64,000 nt of DNA from Verrucomicrobiota bacterium (GTDB lineage: Bacteria > Verrucomicrobiota > Verrucomicrobiia > Opitutales > Opitutaceae): contig JAEWQP010000008.1 of the NCBI GenBank assembly GCA_023399155.1, positions 154,120 through 218,119 on the forward strand. The letters run 5' to 3'. Both the position numbers and the translations under genes were made by a program. Numbering within the stretch: position 1 is the stretch's first letter; the number at the start of each line of letters is the position of its first letter. Positions 8,369 through 19,883 of the stretch are shown piece after piece. The notes under the pieces are model-generated. The model saw only the letters and a list, made by a program, of their open reading frames with translations, ran no database searches and was not told where the DNA came from.

Positions 8369-9004
8369 GTGAACACCGCCATGACGACCCGCACTTTCAT
8401 CATGCCACCCACTGTCGCGCTCGCTGAAACCGGAAGTTCTGCCCGCCCTTCGATCGATGCCCAGCTCGCCGCCTTCCGGCACAACCGCTTCCTCACCATG
8501 CCGGTGACCGGCACGATCGTGTGGACTGCGATCGGTGCCGCCGGCGCGATCCTTCCGACTCATCAGGCCGTGCTCGCGACGTATGTCGGCACAGGCATGA
8601 TCTTCTACCTCGCCCTTCTTGTGAACAAGATCATGGGCGAGGACCTCCTCGGTCGCACACGGAAGGGAAACCTCTTCGATCGCCTCTTCCTCACCGCGTG
8701 CGGGATGTCGTTCCTCGTCTATTCCATTGCGATCCCGTTCCATCTCGCCGATCCCAGCTCCGTTCCGTTGTCCGTGGGTGTGCTCACGGGGCTGATGTGG
8801 CTGCCGTTTTCGGCGATGATTGGCCACTGGGTTGGCTATTTCCATGCCATCGCGCGGACCGTTCTCGTGACGACGGCGTGGGCCGTGTTTCCGGAGTATC
8901 GTTTTGTCGCGATCCCCGCGATCATCGTGGTCGTCTATCTTGTCTCGATCGTGGCGCTCGCCCGCCGCTGGACTGCGATCCGCAACTCAAACCCGGTTCC
9001 TTGA
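8369..9004 (+). CDS. polytopic membrane protein, possibly DUF7010-like
   Basis: Up to 211 residues with about six hydrophobic segments and short loops: FLTMPVTGTIVWTAIGAAGAIL, a long helix around VLATYVGTGMIFYLALLV, LFLTACGMSFLVYSIAI, VGVLTGLMWLPFSAMIG, and a last pair near the C-terminus. I recognise no catalytic motif; it resembles small uncharacterised membrane proteins such as the DUF7010 group, but this is tentative. The frame opens with GTG at 8369, and ATG codons at 8381 and 8402 are equally plausible starts. Its position between a LytS kinase and a LytTR regulator, behind a direct repeat, suggests it is the target or an accessory of that system. Confidence 0.65.
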   Translation: MNTAMTTRTFIMPPTVALAETGSSARPSIDAQLAAFRHNRFLTMPVTGTIVWTAIGAAGAILPTHQAVLATYVGTGMIFYLALLVNKIMGEDLLGRTRKGNLFDRLFLTACGMSFLVYSIAIPFHLADPSSVPLSVGVLTGLMWLPFSAMIGHWVGYFHAIARTVLVTTAWAVFPEYRFVAIPAIIVVVYLVSIVALARRWTAIRNSNPVP

Positions 9005-9088
9005 GCGTATCCTCGCACCTGTGCCACGCACGCCAACCCACCTGCGGCACCTCCCCGGTTTGCAGGCGGGCGGGCGACCGGGACCGCG

Positions 9089-9169
9089 ATAAACAACCTC
9101 GCGCTGGGCATCGCGCTCGGCACGCTCATCGGCATCGCGCTCGGCGCCCGAATCCACCCCGGCGCGTGA
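9089..9169 (+). pseudogene. small glycine-zipper open frame with ATA in place of a start codon
   Basis: Codons 9089-9169 read INNLALGIALGTLIGIALGA and end HPGA-stop. This is the pattern of very short glycine-zipper membrane peptides that normally begin Met-Asn-Asn-Leu-Ala. Here the first codon is ATA, and no ATG, GTG or TTG precedes it in frame after the stop at 9002-9004. It is either a decayed gene or one using a non-standard start. It lies 12 bp before the LytTR regulator. Confidence 0.35.
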
Positions 9170-9181
9170 CTTCGCTCCTCC

Positions 9182-9901
9182 ATGAAGGCCCTCATCGTCG
9201 ATGACGAACGTCTCGCCCGCGTCGAACTCCGCCGGCTCCTCGGCGCCCACCCCGAGATCACCGTGACTGGGGAGGCTCGGAACGGCACGGAGGCGGTCGA
9301 ACTCGCGCATTCGCTCCGGCCCGATCTTCTCTTCCTCGACGTCCAGATGCCCGGCCTGTCCGGCTTCGACGTGCTCGAGCAGCTCGACGCGATGCCCCAG
9401 GTGATCTTCACCACGGCATTCGACACGCATGCCGTACAGGCCTTCGAAGCCAACGCACTCGACTACCTGCTCAAGCCGATCGCCCCGGCCCGGCTCGCGC
9501 TCGCGCTGAGAAAGCTGCGCCCGGCCGCGGCGGAGACCCCCGCACCGGCGGCAGCCGGGGATCGGGCCGCGCCGCTCGATCGGGTCTTCGTGCGCGACGG
9601 CGACCGCTGCTGGCTCGTGCAGCTCTCGGACATCGTGCTGCTGGAGTCCGAAGGCAACTACACCCGCCTCCATTTCGGCAAGGACAAGCCGCTGATCCCG
9701 CGCTCGCTCAACGCCCTTGAGGCACGGCTCGATCCCGCGGTGTTCTTCCGCGCCAGCCGGCAGCACATGGTCAACCTCAAGGCCATCGAGCGCATCGACC
9801 CGGGCGTCGGGGACAACCTCATCGTGTCACTCCGCGGCGGATACGTCGTGGACATGTCCCGGCGCCAATCCGCCCGCCTTCGCGAGGTCCTCGCGCTCTG
9901 A
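9182..9901 (+). CDS. LytTR-family response regulator
   Basis: A 239-residue DNA-binding response regulator. The receiver domain (1-118) has the acidic pair Asp7-Asp8, phospho-acceptor Asp53 in LLFLDVQMPGLSG, and Lys98 in the LDYLLKPI motif. After an Ala/Pro linker, a LytTR DNA-binding domain (about 135-239) shows IVLLESEGNYTRLHF and FFRASRQHMVNLKAIERI, as in AlgR, LytR and YehT. It should be phosphorylated by the kinase at 7113. ATG at 9182; the gene ends just before a minus-strand terminator. Confidence 0.93.
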   Translation: MKALIVDDERLARVELRRLLGAHPEITVTGEARNGTEAVELAHSLRPDLLFLDVQMPGLSGFDVLEQLDAMPQVIFTTAFDTHAVQAFEANALDYLLKPIAPARLALALRKLRPAAAETPAPAAAGDRAAPLDRVFVRDGDRCWLVQLSDIVLLESEGNYTRLHFGKDKPLIPRSLNALEARLDPAVFFRASRQHMVNLKAIERIDPGVGDNLIVSLRGGYVVDMSRRQSARLREVLAL

Positions 9902-9936
9902 ACAGGCCGCCGGCGAGGGACCGGGCCGGAAGGCTC

Positions 9937-9969
9937 AAAAAAAGACCGGCGCGGAAAACGCGCCGGTCT
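9937..9969 (-). terminator. intrinsic terminator of the amt-P-II operon
   Basis: On the minus strand the perfect 10-bp stem GACCGGCGCG / CGCGCCGGTC (9944-9953 and 9959-9968) is followed by seven T residues. It lies 43 bp after the P-II stop codon. The plus-strand reading lacks a T-tract, so it serves the minus strand mainly. Confidence 0.88.
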
Positions 9970-10011
9970 CATATGCAGGCCCTGGGTCTGCAGCGAAGCG
10001 TCTGGGAGGAC

Positions 10012-10350
10012 CTAGACGGCGGATTCGCCGCGTTCGTCGGTGCGGATGCGGATGGCCTCGTCGACCGGGACGACAAAGACCTTGCCGTCGCCGATCTTGC
10101 CGGTCTTGGCGGACTTGACGATCGCCTCGGCGGTCTTGGCCACGAGTTCGTCGGGCACGACGATCTCAAGCTTCACCTTCGGCAGAAAGTCCACGGTGTA
10201 CTCGCTGCCGCGGTAAATTTCCGTGTGGCCCTTCTGACGGCCGAAGCCCTTGACCTCGGTGACGGTCATACCCTCGATGCCGATTTCCGAAAGCGCCTCC
10301 TTAACTTCCTCCAGCTTGAAGGGCTTGATGATCGCGATGATGAGTTTCAT
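10012..10350 (-). CDS. glnK: P-II nitrogen regulatory protein
   Basis: 112 residues, the exact size of GlnB/GlnK. It begins MKLIIAIIKPFKLEEVKEAL and carries Tyr51 at the tip of the T-loop (YRGSEYTVDF), the usual uridylylation site. The C-terminal signature GKIGDGKVFVVPVDEAIRIRT is complete. P-II trimers sense ATP/ADP and 2-oxoglutarate and, when encoded next to Amt as here (90 bp downstream), plug the ammonium channel at high nitrogen. That context is why I use glnK rather than glnB; the sequence alone cannot separate them. Confidence 0.95.
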   Translation of the reverse strand: MKLIIAIIKPFKLEEVKEALSEIGIEGMTVTEVKGFGRQKGHTEIYRGSEYTVDFLPKVKLEIVVPDELVAKTAEAIVKSAKTGKIGDGKVFVVPVDEAIRIRTDERGESAV

Positions 10351-10440
10351 GAGAAATGGGTCTCGTTAAGTTACTGTGGGTTACCCGGATGCGTTTTCAA
10401 GAGCAAGGACGTATTCACGCCGAGCCGCATCCGGAGGCGA

Positions 10441-11808
10441 TCACTTGGAAGCCTTTCCAAAGTCGGGATAGGCCTCGTTGCCGTGTTCGCCGATGTCGAG
10501 GCCCTCGGTCTCCTCTTCCGCCGACACGCGAATGCCCATCGTGGACTTGAGGATGAAGAACAGGATGAAGGCGCAGGCAAAGGTGAACACGCCGACCGAG
10601 GCGATGCCGATGAGCTGGGACATCAACTGGGCGCCGCCGGCAAGATTTCCGAAGAGCCCGACCGCAAGCGTGCCCCAGATGCCGCACACGAGGTGGACGG
10701 ACAGCGCACCGACCGGGTCATCGAGCCGGAGCTTGTCGAACATGATGACCGAGAGGACCACGAGGACGCCGGCGATCAGGCCGATGGCGAGCGCCGAGCC
10801 GAAGGCCATCTGATCCGCGCCAGCGGTGATGCCGACGAGGCCGGCCAGCACGCCGTTGAGGACCATGGACAGGTCCGGCTTCTTCAGGAGGATCCAGGCG
10901 GTGATCATTGCGCCGACGGCGCCCGCGGCGGCGGCGATCGAGGTGGTGACGAGCGTGAGCGAGACTGCAGCGGGATTCGCCGAGAGCACCGAACCGCCGT
11001 TGAACCCGAACCAGCCGAGCCAGAGGAGAAACACGCCGATTGTCGCGAGCGGCATGCTGTGGCCGAGGATCGGCTTCATGCGTCCACCCGGGAGGTACTT
11101 GCCCAGCCGCGGACCGAGCAGCAGCACGCCGGCGAGGGCGCCCCAGCCTCCGATCGAGTGCACGATGGTCGAGCCGGCAAAGTCGTAGAAGGGCGTCGAC
11201 ATCGTGTTGAGCCAGCCGTTGCCCCACTTCCAGAAACCGGCGATCGGATACACGATCGCGACGAAGATGGTGGAGAACACGAGGAACGACGAGAGCTTGA
11301 TGCGCTCGGCCACCGCTCCCGACACGATCGTCGCAGCCGTGGCGGCGAACATCGCCTGGAAGAGAAAGTCGGTCCAGTAGGTGTACCCGGCGTTGTAGTT
11401 GCTGGTGAGTGCCGCGAGATCGTCGCTGACGCCTACGCCAAACCCCGCGAACCCGAAGAACCCGCCGGCGGTGTCGCCGCCGGGATACATCAGGTTGAAT
11501 CCACAAATCGCATACGTGAGTATGCCGATGCACGGGATCATCGTGTTCTTGAACAGGATGTTGACCGTGTTCTTCGACTGGGTGAGCCCGGTCTCGAGCG
11601 TGGCGAATCCCAGGTGCATGATGAAGACGAGCCCGGCCGCGATCATCATCCACAGGTTGTGCGCGGTGAAGAGGGCGTAGCCGGGGCTCTCGGCGAACGC
11701 CTCAAGCGAGTCGAAGGCGGGCGCCGCCTCGTCCTGCGCGATCGCACCGCTGGCCAGCATCAGGGCCGCCAGGGAAGCTATCCCGGTGAAGAATTTCTTT
11801 CTGCTCAT
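10441..11808 (-). CDS. amt: ammonium transporter
   Basis: 455 residues of the Amt/Mep/Rh family, with a signal-peptide-like N-terminus (1-24) and eleven predicted membrane helices. The twin-His pore histidines sit in DFAGSTIVHSIGGWGAL and GALSVHLVCGIWGTLAVG, and the FLLWLGWFGFNGGS segment is typical. It conducts ammonium into the cell under nitrogen limitation and is paired with the P-II gene just downstream. ATG at 11808 follows an untranslated leader of about 70 nt if the sigma-54 promoter is correct. The cytosolic C-terminal tail ends EHGNEAYPDFGKASK. Confidence 0.96.
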   Translation of the reverse strand: MSRKKFFTGIASLAALMLASGAIAQDEAAPAFDSLEAFAESPGYALFTAHNLWMMIAAGLVFIMHLGFATLETGLTQSKNTVNILFKNTMIPCIGILTYAICGFNLMYPGGDTAGGFFGFAGFGVGVSDDLAALTSNYNAGYTYWTDFLFQAMFAATAATIVSGAVAERIKLSSFLVFSTIFVAIVYPIAGFWKWGNGWLNTMSTPFYDFAGSTIVHSIGGWGALAGVLLLGPRLGKYLPGGRMKPILGHSMPLATIGVFLLWLGWFGFNGGSVLSANPAAVSLTLVTTSIAAAAGAVGAMITAWILLKKPDLSMVLNGVLAGLVGITAGADQMAFGSALAIGLIAGVLVVLSVIMFDKLRLDDPVGALSVHLVCGIWGTLAVGLFGNLAGGAQLMSQLIGIASVGVFTFACAFILFFILKSTMGIRVSAEEETEGLDIGEHGNEAYPDFGKASK

Positions 11809-11888
11809 CGTTGGAAGGAGTGGGTTGTGATAACGCGGGTTGACGCGTGGGTCCGGCCGCCGTGGTCAGGAGCACGCGAGCGGGCTTG

Positions 11889-11904
11889 AGCACCAGCCGT
11901 GCCA
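11889..11904 (-). promoter_or_regulatory. sigma-54 (RpoN) promoter of amt
   Basis: The minus strand reads TGGCACGGCTGGTGCT, matching the -24/-12 consensus TGGCACG-N4-TTGCW at every conserved position but one (G for T before TGC), with the invariant GG and GC ten bases apart. Transcription would start near 11879. Nitrogen-regulated sigma-54 control is well established for amt/glnK operons in other bacteria. I did not find a clear NtrC site pair upstream. Confidence 0.65.
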
Positions 11905-12024
11905 AACGCACGAGGTTGAGCAAAACGGCTCATCCATCGCCGCCAAACCATGCACGGCCACCGCCGGAGCCGCCGCGGATGCCGGTCTGGATGGATGGAC
12001 CGCGGCGAGTCGGCGCCAGGGTCT

Positions 12025-12099
12025 CGACGGCGCGGCCGCCGGCCGCGCCGGGTCAATCGGGTGCGCACGGTTGCGGCTCGGCCGGAGGCCTCGCCCTAC
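12025..12099. repeat. REP pair (REPIN-like) upstream of amt
   Basis: The left copy 12025-12051 has the variant core GGCGCGGCC-GCC-GGCCGCGCC, where both arms changed together so that pairing is kept; its head is CGAC rather than GTAG. The right copy 12073-12099 is a perfect family member in minus orientation (GCGGCTCGGCC ... CGCCCTAC). The 75-bp span matches the pairs at 24277, 35310 and 37122. I see nothing else in 11809-12206 apart from the sigma-54 promoter. Confidence 0.7.
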
Positions 12100-12206
12100 C
12101 GTTCGAACGGCGGCATCGCGCGCTCGGCCGGCTGCCTTCTGGCTTCCGCCTTTCCCCGGCGCCCAACCCCCGGGCGGGTCCGCGCCGTACCCAGTCCGGC
12201 ACTACC

Positions 12207-13997
12207 CTACTCTGCCGGCACGACGGTCTGGATGTGCAGGTCGCGCAGCTGCTTCGGCGTCACGGGCGTCGGGCTCTGCGTCATGAGGCACTGGCCCTTC
12301 TGGGTCTTCGGGAAGGCGATGACGTCGCGGATGCTCGTCGTGCCGCAGAGCAGCGCGCACATGCGGTCGAGCCCGAACGCGATGCCGCCGTGCGGCGGCG
12401 CGCCGTAGGTGAAGGCCTTGAGCATGTAGCCAAAGCGGCTCTCCACCACGTCGGCCGGGATCTTGAGCACGTCCTCGAACACCTTTTTCTGCAGCGCAGG
12501 CTGGTGGATGCGGATCGAGCCGCCACCGAGTTCCATGCCGTTGAGCACGACGTCGTAGTGCTGGCCGCGGACCTTCTGCGGATCGGAATCGAGCAGCGCG
12601 GCGTCTTCAGAAACTGGAGACGTAAAGGGATGATGCGTGGCCACGAAGCGCTTCTGCTCCTCGTCGTAGCTCATCAGCGGAAAGTCCACCACCCAGAGGA
12701 AGCGCCAGTCATCGGCGCGGATGGTGAGCCGCCCGCGTTTCTGCAGGAGCGCCGCGCAGTCCAGCCGGATGCGGCCGAGGATCGCGCAGGCGCGCTCCCA
12801 GGCCGCGGCCGCGAAGAAGACGATGTCGCCCTCCTCGATGTTGAGGCGCTTGGTCAGCTCAGCCCGCTCGGCCTCGGTGAAGAACTTCACGATCGGCGAC
12901 TTCCACTCGCCGCCCTCGACCTTGATGAAGGCGAGGCCCTTCGCACCGAGCGACTTGGCGGCGTCTTCGAGGGCCTTCAGTTCGCCCTGGGTGACATCAG
13001 CGAGGCTCTTGGCGTTGAGCGCCTTGACCGCGCCGCCCCCGGCCACGGTGGCCTGGAACACCTTGAAGGAGGAGTTGCGGAACGTGTCGGAGAGGTCGAC
13101 GAGTTCGAGTCCGAAGCGCAGGTCGGGCTTGTCGACGCCGAACCGGTTCATGGCCTCCACAAAGGGCATGCGCTGAAAGGGCGTCGGCAGGTCGATGCCG
13201 AGCACGGTCTTCCAGACGCGTTTCAGCATGCCCTCGAAGAGCGCGTAGATGCCCTCGCGGTCGATGAAGGACGCCTCGACGTCCACCTGGGTGAACTCCA
13301 TCTGCCGGTCGGAGCGCAGGTCCTCATCGCGGAAGCACCGCGCGATCTGAAAATACTTTTCCACGCCGGCGACCATGAGTATCTGCTTGAACTGCTGCGG
13401 CGACTGGGAGAGCGCGTAGAACTGGCCGGGATGGATGCGCGAGGGCACGAGATATTCGCGCGCGCCTTCCGGAGTGCTCTTGAAGAGTGCAGGCGTTTCG
13501 ATCTCGAGGAAGCCCTGCTCGTCGAAGTAGTCGCGGATCGCCTTCGTGGCCTGGTGGCGCACCCGCATGTTCTTCTGCATCTTCGGGCGACGCAGGTCGA
13601 GGTAACGGTAGGTGAGGCGCAGGTCCTCGTTGACCCGATCGCCGCCTTCGTCATCGAGCGGGAATGGCGGCGTTTCGGAGCCGTTGAGGATCTCGATCTT
13701 TGCGACGGAAACCTCGACGTCGCCGGTCACGAGCTTGGGATTCTGGGTGCCGTCCGGGCGGGCGGTGACCTTGCCGGAGACGGCGATGACCGACTCGGGC
13801 TTGAGGTGATGCACGACCGAGGCGACGGCCGCGTCGTCGTGCCGCTCGAGCCGGAGCTGTGTGATGCCTTCACGGTCGCGAAGATCGATGAAGGTGATGC
13901 CGCCCTGGTCGCGGACGGTGTCGACCCAGCCGGCGAGCGAGACCTGCGTGCCGATGTCGGCCTTCGTGAGCTGGGAACAGTGGTGCGTGCGGTGCAT
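12207..13997 (-). CDS. aspS: aspartyl-tRNA synthetase
   Basis: Class II synthetase charging tRNA-Asp. The 596-residue product has an N-terminal OB anticodon-binding domain (VSLAGWVDTVRDQGGITFIDLRDREG), the class II motif 2 (FRDEDLRSDRQMEFTQVDVEASF) and motif 3 (GGIAFGLDRM), and the bacterial-type GAD insertion in the middle. The frame stays open upstream, but homology starts at the ATG at 13997. Whether it is discriminating or also charges tRNA-Asn cannot be settled by eye. It follows gpmI on the same strand after two hairpins, so it is probably a separate unit. Confidence 0.96.
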   Translation of the reverse strand: MHRTHHCSQLTKADIGTQVSLAGWVDTVRDQGGITFIDLRDREGITQLRLERHDDAAVASVVHHLKPESVIAVSGKVTARPDGTQNPKLVTGDVEVSVAKIEILNGSETPPFPLDDEGGDRVNEDLRLTYRYLDLRRPKMQKNMRVRHQATKAIRDYFDEQGFLEIETPALFKSTPEGAREYLVPSRIHPGQFYALSQSPQQFKQILMVAGVEKYFQIARCFRDEDLRSDRQMEFTQVDVEASFIDREGIYALFEGMLKRVWKTVLGIDLPTPFQRMPFVEAMNRFGVDKPDLRFGLELVDLSDTFRNSSFKVFQATVAGGGAVKALNAKSLADVTQGELKALEDAAKSLGAKGLAFIKVEGGEWKSPIVKFFTEAERAELTKRLNIEEGDIVFFAAAAWERACAILGRIRLDCAALLQKRGRLTIRADDWRFLWVVDFPLMSYDEEQKRFVATHHPFTSPVSEDAALLDSDPQKVRGQHYDVVLNGMELGGGSIRIHQPALQKKVFEDVLKIPADVVESRFGYMLKAFTYGAPPHGGIAFGLDRMCALLCGTTSIRDVIAFPKTQKGQCLMTQSPTPVTPKQLRDLHIQTVVPAE

Positions 13998-14044
13998 GGC
14001 GTGGCGTGCGGATGGAGCGTGCGTTACAGTGGGAGAAACGACCG

Positions 14045-14108
14045 ACAAAGCCCGCCGGGCCAGAGGCGGGCAACACGAAAGATGCGGCGCTGTGCCGCCG
14101 CATCTTTC
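14045..14108 (-). terminator. tandem hairpins between gpmI and aspS
   Basis: Two stems lie in the 311-bp gap. At 14077-14108, GAAAGATGCGGCG pairs perfectly with CGCCGCATCTTTC over 13 bp. At 14050-14071, GCCCGCC pairs with GGCGGGC and, on the minus strand, is followed by TTTGT. Together they are a plausible terminator region for gpmI; neither has a long U-tract. I see no gene in the rest of 13998-14308. Confidence 0.5.
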
Positions 14109-14308
14109 CGGCGAGGGGCGATGGGCGAGAGACCCGAAGCATGCGACACGAAAGCCATGCCGCTGGCGACCGGTCATTCGGGCCCGGCAGAGCGCGAGCC
14201 CGACCCGACGCCGCCCGGCGTCAGGAGGGCTTCCTGCGGGCCGTCAGGATGCGCGAAACGCTCATACCAGGGCGGCTCGCTCGAACGGCTCGCCCTGGCC
14301 CGGCGAGG

Positions 14309-16180
14309 TCACTTCTTGGCTGCCTTCCTGAAGCGCGTCTTCTTGGCGGGCGCTTTCTTCACCGACGACTTCCTTGGCGCTTTCTTCACCGGCGCTTTCT
14401 TCACCGGGCGCTTTCGGACCGTGGCCTTCTTCACCGGAGACTTCGGAGTCGCGACCTTCTTGGCCGCCGCGCTTCTCGTCGAAGCCTTCTTCGTCGAAGC
14501 CTGCTTGGCGGGCGCCCTTTTCGCGGCTGCCTTCTTGTCCTTGGTGCCGCCGAGCGACTTTCTGGCCGCGCGCGCCGGCGAGGTTTTCGCCGAAGCCTTT
14601 CCGGCTCGGGCCATCAAGCTCTGGCCCGTCATTTCGGCCGGCGTGGGCAGGCCCATGAGGTCGAGCACGGTCGGAGCGATGTCGGCCAGGCGTCCGCCCT
14701 CGCGAAGCTTCACCCCCGCGCAACCGGCGCCCACGGTGTAAACCTCCACGAGGTTGAGCGTATGGGCCGTGTGAGGCCCGTCCGTCAGCAGATCCCACAT
14801 CTGTTCGCAGTTGCCGTGATCGGCGCAGACGAAGGCCCGTCCGCCGACTGAAAGCTGCGCATCGAGCAGTTCCCGGACGCCCGAGTCCACGGCTTCCACC
14901 GCCTTGACCGCGGCGTCGAGGTTGCCGGTATGGCCCACCATGTCGGGGTTGGCGTAGTTGACCACGAGAAGGCCGAACTTCTTCGAAAGGATGGCCTGCC
15001 TGGCGATCTTGGTCACCTCGGGGGCGGACATCTCCGGCTGAAGGTCGTAGGTCGGCACCTTCGGGCTGGCCGGACAGGCCCGCTCTTCACCCGGGAACGG
15101 ATCCTTGCGGTAGTTGTTGAAGAAAAACGTGACGTGCGGGTTCTTCTCCGTCTCCGCGCAGCGGAACTGCGCGATCCCCGCCTTCGAGACCACCTCGCCG
15201 AGGATGCTTTTGAGTTTCTCGGGCTTGGGCGAGATGACGTTTACCGGGAGGCCGCTCTCGTACTCCGTCATCGTGGCGTAGTAGAGGTCGAGCTTGTCGC
15301 CGCGGTCGAATTCCTTGAACCCGTCGATCACGAAGGCCTTCGTGATCTCGCGCGGGCGGTCGCCGCGGTAATTGTAGAAGAGCACGGCGTCGCCGTCGCC
15401 GATCGTCGCGACTGGTTCGCCGTCCGCGCCGACCACCCAGGTCGGCAGGATGAACTCGTCGCCCTTGCGCGAGTCGTCGAGGGGCTTGTCGTAGTAGGCC
15501 TGGACAGCCTCGATGGCGGACTCAGCCGTGGCTTCGGCGTGCCTGCCGGTCAACATGAAGTAAGCCTTGGAGACGCGGTCCCAGCGATTGTCCCGGTCCA
15601 TGCTCCAGAAGCGGCCGCAGACGGAGGCGATCTTCCCGACGCCGATGTTCAGGCACTGCTGCTCGACCTGCTGCACGTAGTTCAGCCCGCTGTTCGGCGG
15701 CGTGTCGCGACCATCAGTGAAGGCGTGGATGAAGACCTGGGTCACTCCGTCTTCCTTGGCCTGACGCAGGATACCGTAGAGGTGATCGAGCATGCCATGC
15801 ACCCCGGCGTCGGAAACGATGCCCATGAGATGCAATTTCGTGCCCTTCGTCTTCACGCGCTGGACGGCGGCCTTCCAGACGGGATTGGTCGCGAGGCGTT
15901 TCTCGGAAAACAGCTTGTTGAGGCGGACGAGTTCCTGGTCGACGATGCGGCCGGCGCCGATGTTCTCGTGGCCGACCTCGGAGTTGCCCATGACTCCGTC
16001 GGGCAGTCCGACATCGAGGCCCGACGCCTTGATGAGCGTGCGGGGCCAGTTCGCCTTGAGCCAGGCGTCGCACGGCGTCTTCGCCTGCCTGATCGCATTG
16101 GTGCGATCCTGAGCCGAGTCGGGGTTCCAACCCCAGCCATCACGAATGATCAAGAGGACGGACGTAACCGCGTTCTTCAT
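14309..16180 (-). CDS. gpmI: 2,3-bisphosphoglycerate-independent phosphoglycerate mutase with histone-H1-like tail
   Basis: Interconverts 3- and 2-phosphoglycerate in glycolysis using a metal pair and a serine nucleophile. Residues 1-525 form a complete GpmI: metal ligand in IIRDGWGWN, the nucleophile Ser67 in DGVMGNSEVGHENIGAGR, FTDGRDTPP, NYRGDRPREIT and the late metal site ADHGNCEQM. The usual length is about 510-520 residues, but this protein runs to 623. The last 98 residues are Lys/Ala/Pro/Ser repeats (KKAPVKKAPRKSSVKKAP type), like bacterial histone-H1-like proteins. The tail is in the same uninterrupted frame. ATG at 16180. Confidence 0.93.
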   Translation of the reverse strand: MKNAVTSVLLIIRDGWGWNPDSAQDRTNAIRQAKTPCDAWLKANWPRTLIKASGLDVGLPDGVMGNSEVGHENIGAGRIVDQELVRLNKLFSEKRLATNPVWKAAVQRVKTKGTKLHLMGIVSDAGVHGMLDHLYGILRQAKEDGVTQVFIHAFTDGRDTPPNSGLNYVQQVEQQCLNIGVGKIASVCGRFWSMDRDNRWDRVSKAYFMLTGRHAEATAESAIEAVQAYYDKPLDDSRKGDEFILPTWVVGADGEPVATIGDGDAVLFYNYRGDRPREITKAFVIDGFKEFDRGDKLDLYYATMTEYESGLPVNVISPKPEKLKSILGEVVSKAGIAQFRCAETEKNPHVTFFFNNYRKDPFPGEERACPASPKVPTYDLQPEMSAPEVTKIARQAILSKKFGLLVVNYANPDMVGHTGNLDAAVKAVEAVDSGVRELLDAQLSVGGRAFVCADHGNCEQMWDLLTDGPHTAHTLNLVEVYTVGAGCAGVKLREGGRLADIAPTVLDLMGLPTPAEMTGQSLMARAGKASAKTSPARAARKSLGGTKDKKAAAKRAPAKQASTKKASTRSAAAKKVATPKSPVKKATVRKRPVKKAPVKKAPRKSSVKKAPAKKTRFRKAAKK

Positions 16181-16344
16181 AAAAGAGAGTCGAAATGACC
16201 GCGAGCAGGGCCATGCGACGCAAGCCAGCAATGGCCAGCTGCGGTAAAAACCCGGTCGCTCAACTTGAGATCCTCGAATACCGCACGATAGATACGCTAA
16301 CAGGCAGCCCACGTGGACTGGCACCTGCTAACTGTGGAGGCGCG

Positions 16345-16659
16345 ATGACGCTGATCATCCGAGATTCACTGGTAAACCCGCCCACGTGGTTCTCGTCGTT
16401 CCGCGACCTCACGCTCTTTTGCCACATCTTCCTGCGCGTCGACACGGTCATCGAGTCCGAGCACATCGATCTCTACTACCGCTGGCTGAAGATGCGCGGC
16501 GGCATGGATTTCGTGGAGGACTTCGTCCGGCCCGGAGCTGAGGACGGCGTTCGCCTCGACGTCGAGCCGAACTACCCGCGCACGATCGTGACCGACCGCA
16601 TCGTGCCGGAAAACACCGAGAATCTCATGCGGCAGATCCGTTTTGCCGCGGCGCTGTAG
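16345..16659 (+). CDS. conserved-looking small protein of unknown function
   Basis: 104 residues starting MTLIIRDSLVNPPTWFSSFRDL; I do not recognise the family. The ATG at 16345 has a good GGAGG Shine-Dalgarno at 16336-16340, which decides the start although the frame is open from 16195. The protein is acidic, with no signal peptide, membrane segment or cysteine motif; the middle (VDTVIESEHIDLYYRWLKMRGGMDFVEDFV) looks like a folded helical domain. It lies divergently from gpmI, sharing a 164-bp gap. Confidence 0.6.
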   Translation: MTLIIRDSLVNPPTWFSSFRDLTLFCHIFLRVDTVIESEHIDLYYRWLKMRGGMDFVEDFVRPGAEDGVRLDVEPNYPRTIVTDRIVPENTENLMRQIRFAAAL

Positions 16660-16990
16660 GTGCTCGCGCCACGACGGCGCTCGTCCCTCCGACCCCTCGT
16701 GGTCTCGGCCCTCGCCATCCGGCGTGGTCGGGCGCCGGTCGGCGTCCTCGATACCGGCCTCCCCGCGGTTTCCCTGCGATCGAGGATTTCGGGTGTATCG
16801 AAAGGGCTCCGGGCGCAGTCGCGCCGGCGGGTCTGCGACGGACGAGGCGCGAGCGAGAACGAGCAGGAAAACGAGGAAGTCAAGGGTCCGGTCGCGCCGG
16901 AAAGAGGGCGATCCGGGGGTGGCCGACAACCCGCTCATCCGGTGGATTTTGGGTGTGCGCCGGCATGTTTGAGGAACGGGGTGTAACCCC

Positions 16991-17019
16991 TTGACACCCC
17001 CCTCTTCGGGAGCACTATC
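16991..17019 (+). promoter_or_regulatory. candidate ileS promoter
   Basis: A perfect TTGACA (16991-16996) is followed after 17 bp by ACTATC (17014-17019), a weak -10. It lies 31 bp before the ileS start. I looked for a T-box leader in the 390-bp gap 16660-17049 and saw none; nothing else is recognisable there. Confidence 0.35.
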
Positions 17020-17049
17020 GCCGGATTCTTTTTCCGGGCATTTACGGCC

Positions 17050-19860
<2,811 letters not shown>

Positions 19861-19883
19861 GCGTACCCCAAGCCCCGCCGATC

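Noticed and set aside
9973..11889. A 638-residue plus-strand open frame
   Set aside because: Shadow of amt and the P-II gene, both with clear motifs on the minus strand.
11847..14741. A 964-residue plus-strand open frame
   Set aside because: Antisense to aspS and part of gpmI in GC-rich DNA; it also runs through REP sequence and has no domain.
16660..17049. Possible T-box leader upstream of ileS
   Set aside because: I found no T-box sequence, specifier stem or antiterminator; GC-rich text only.
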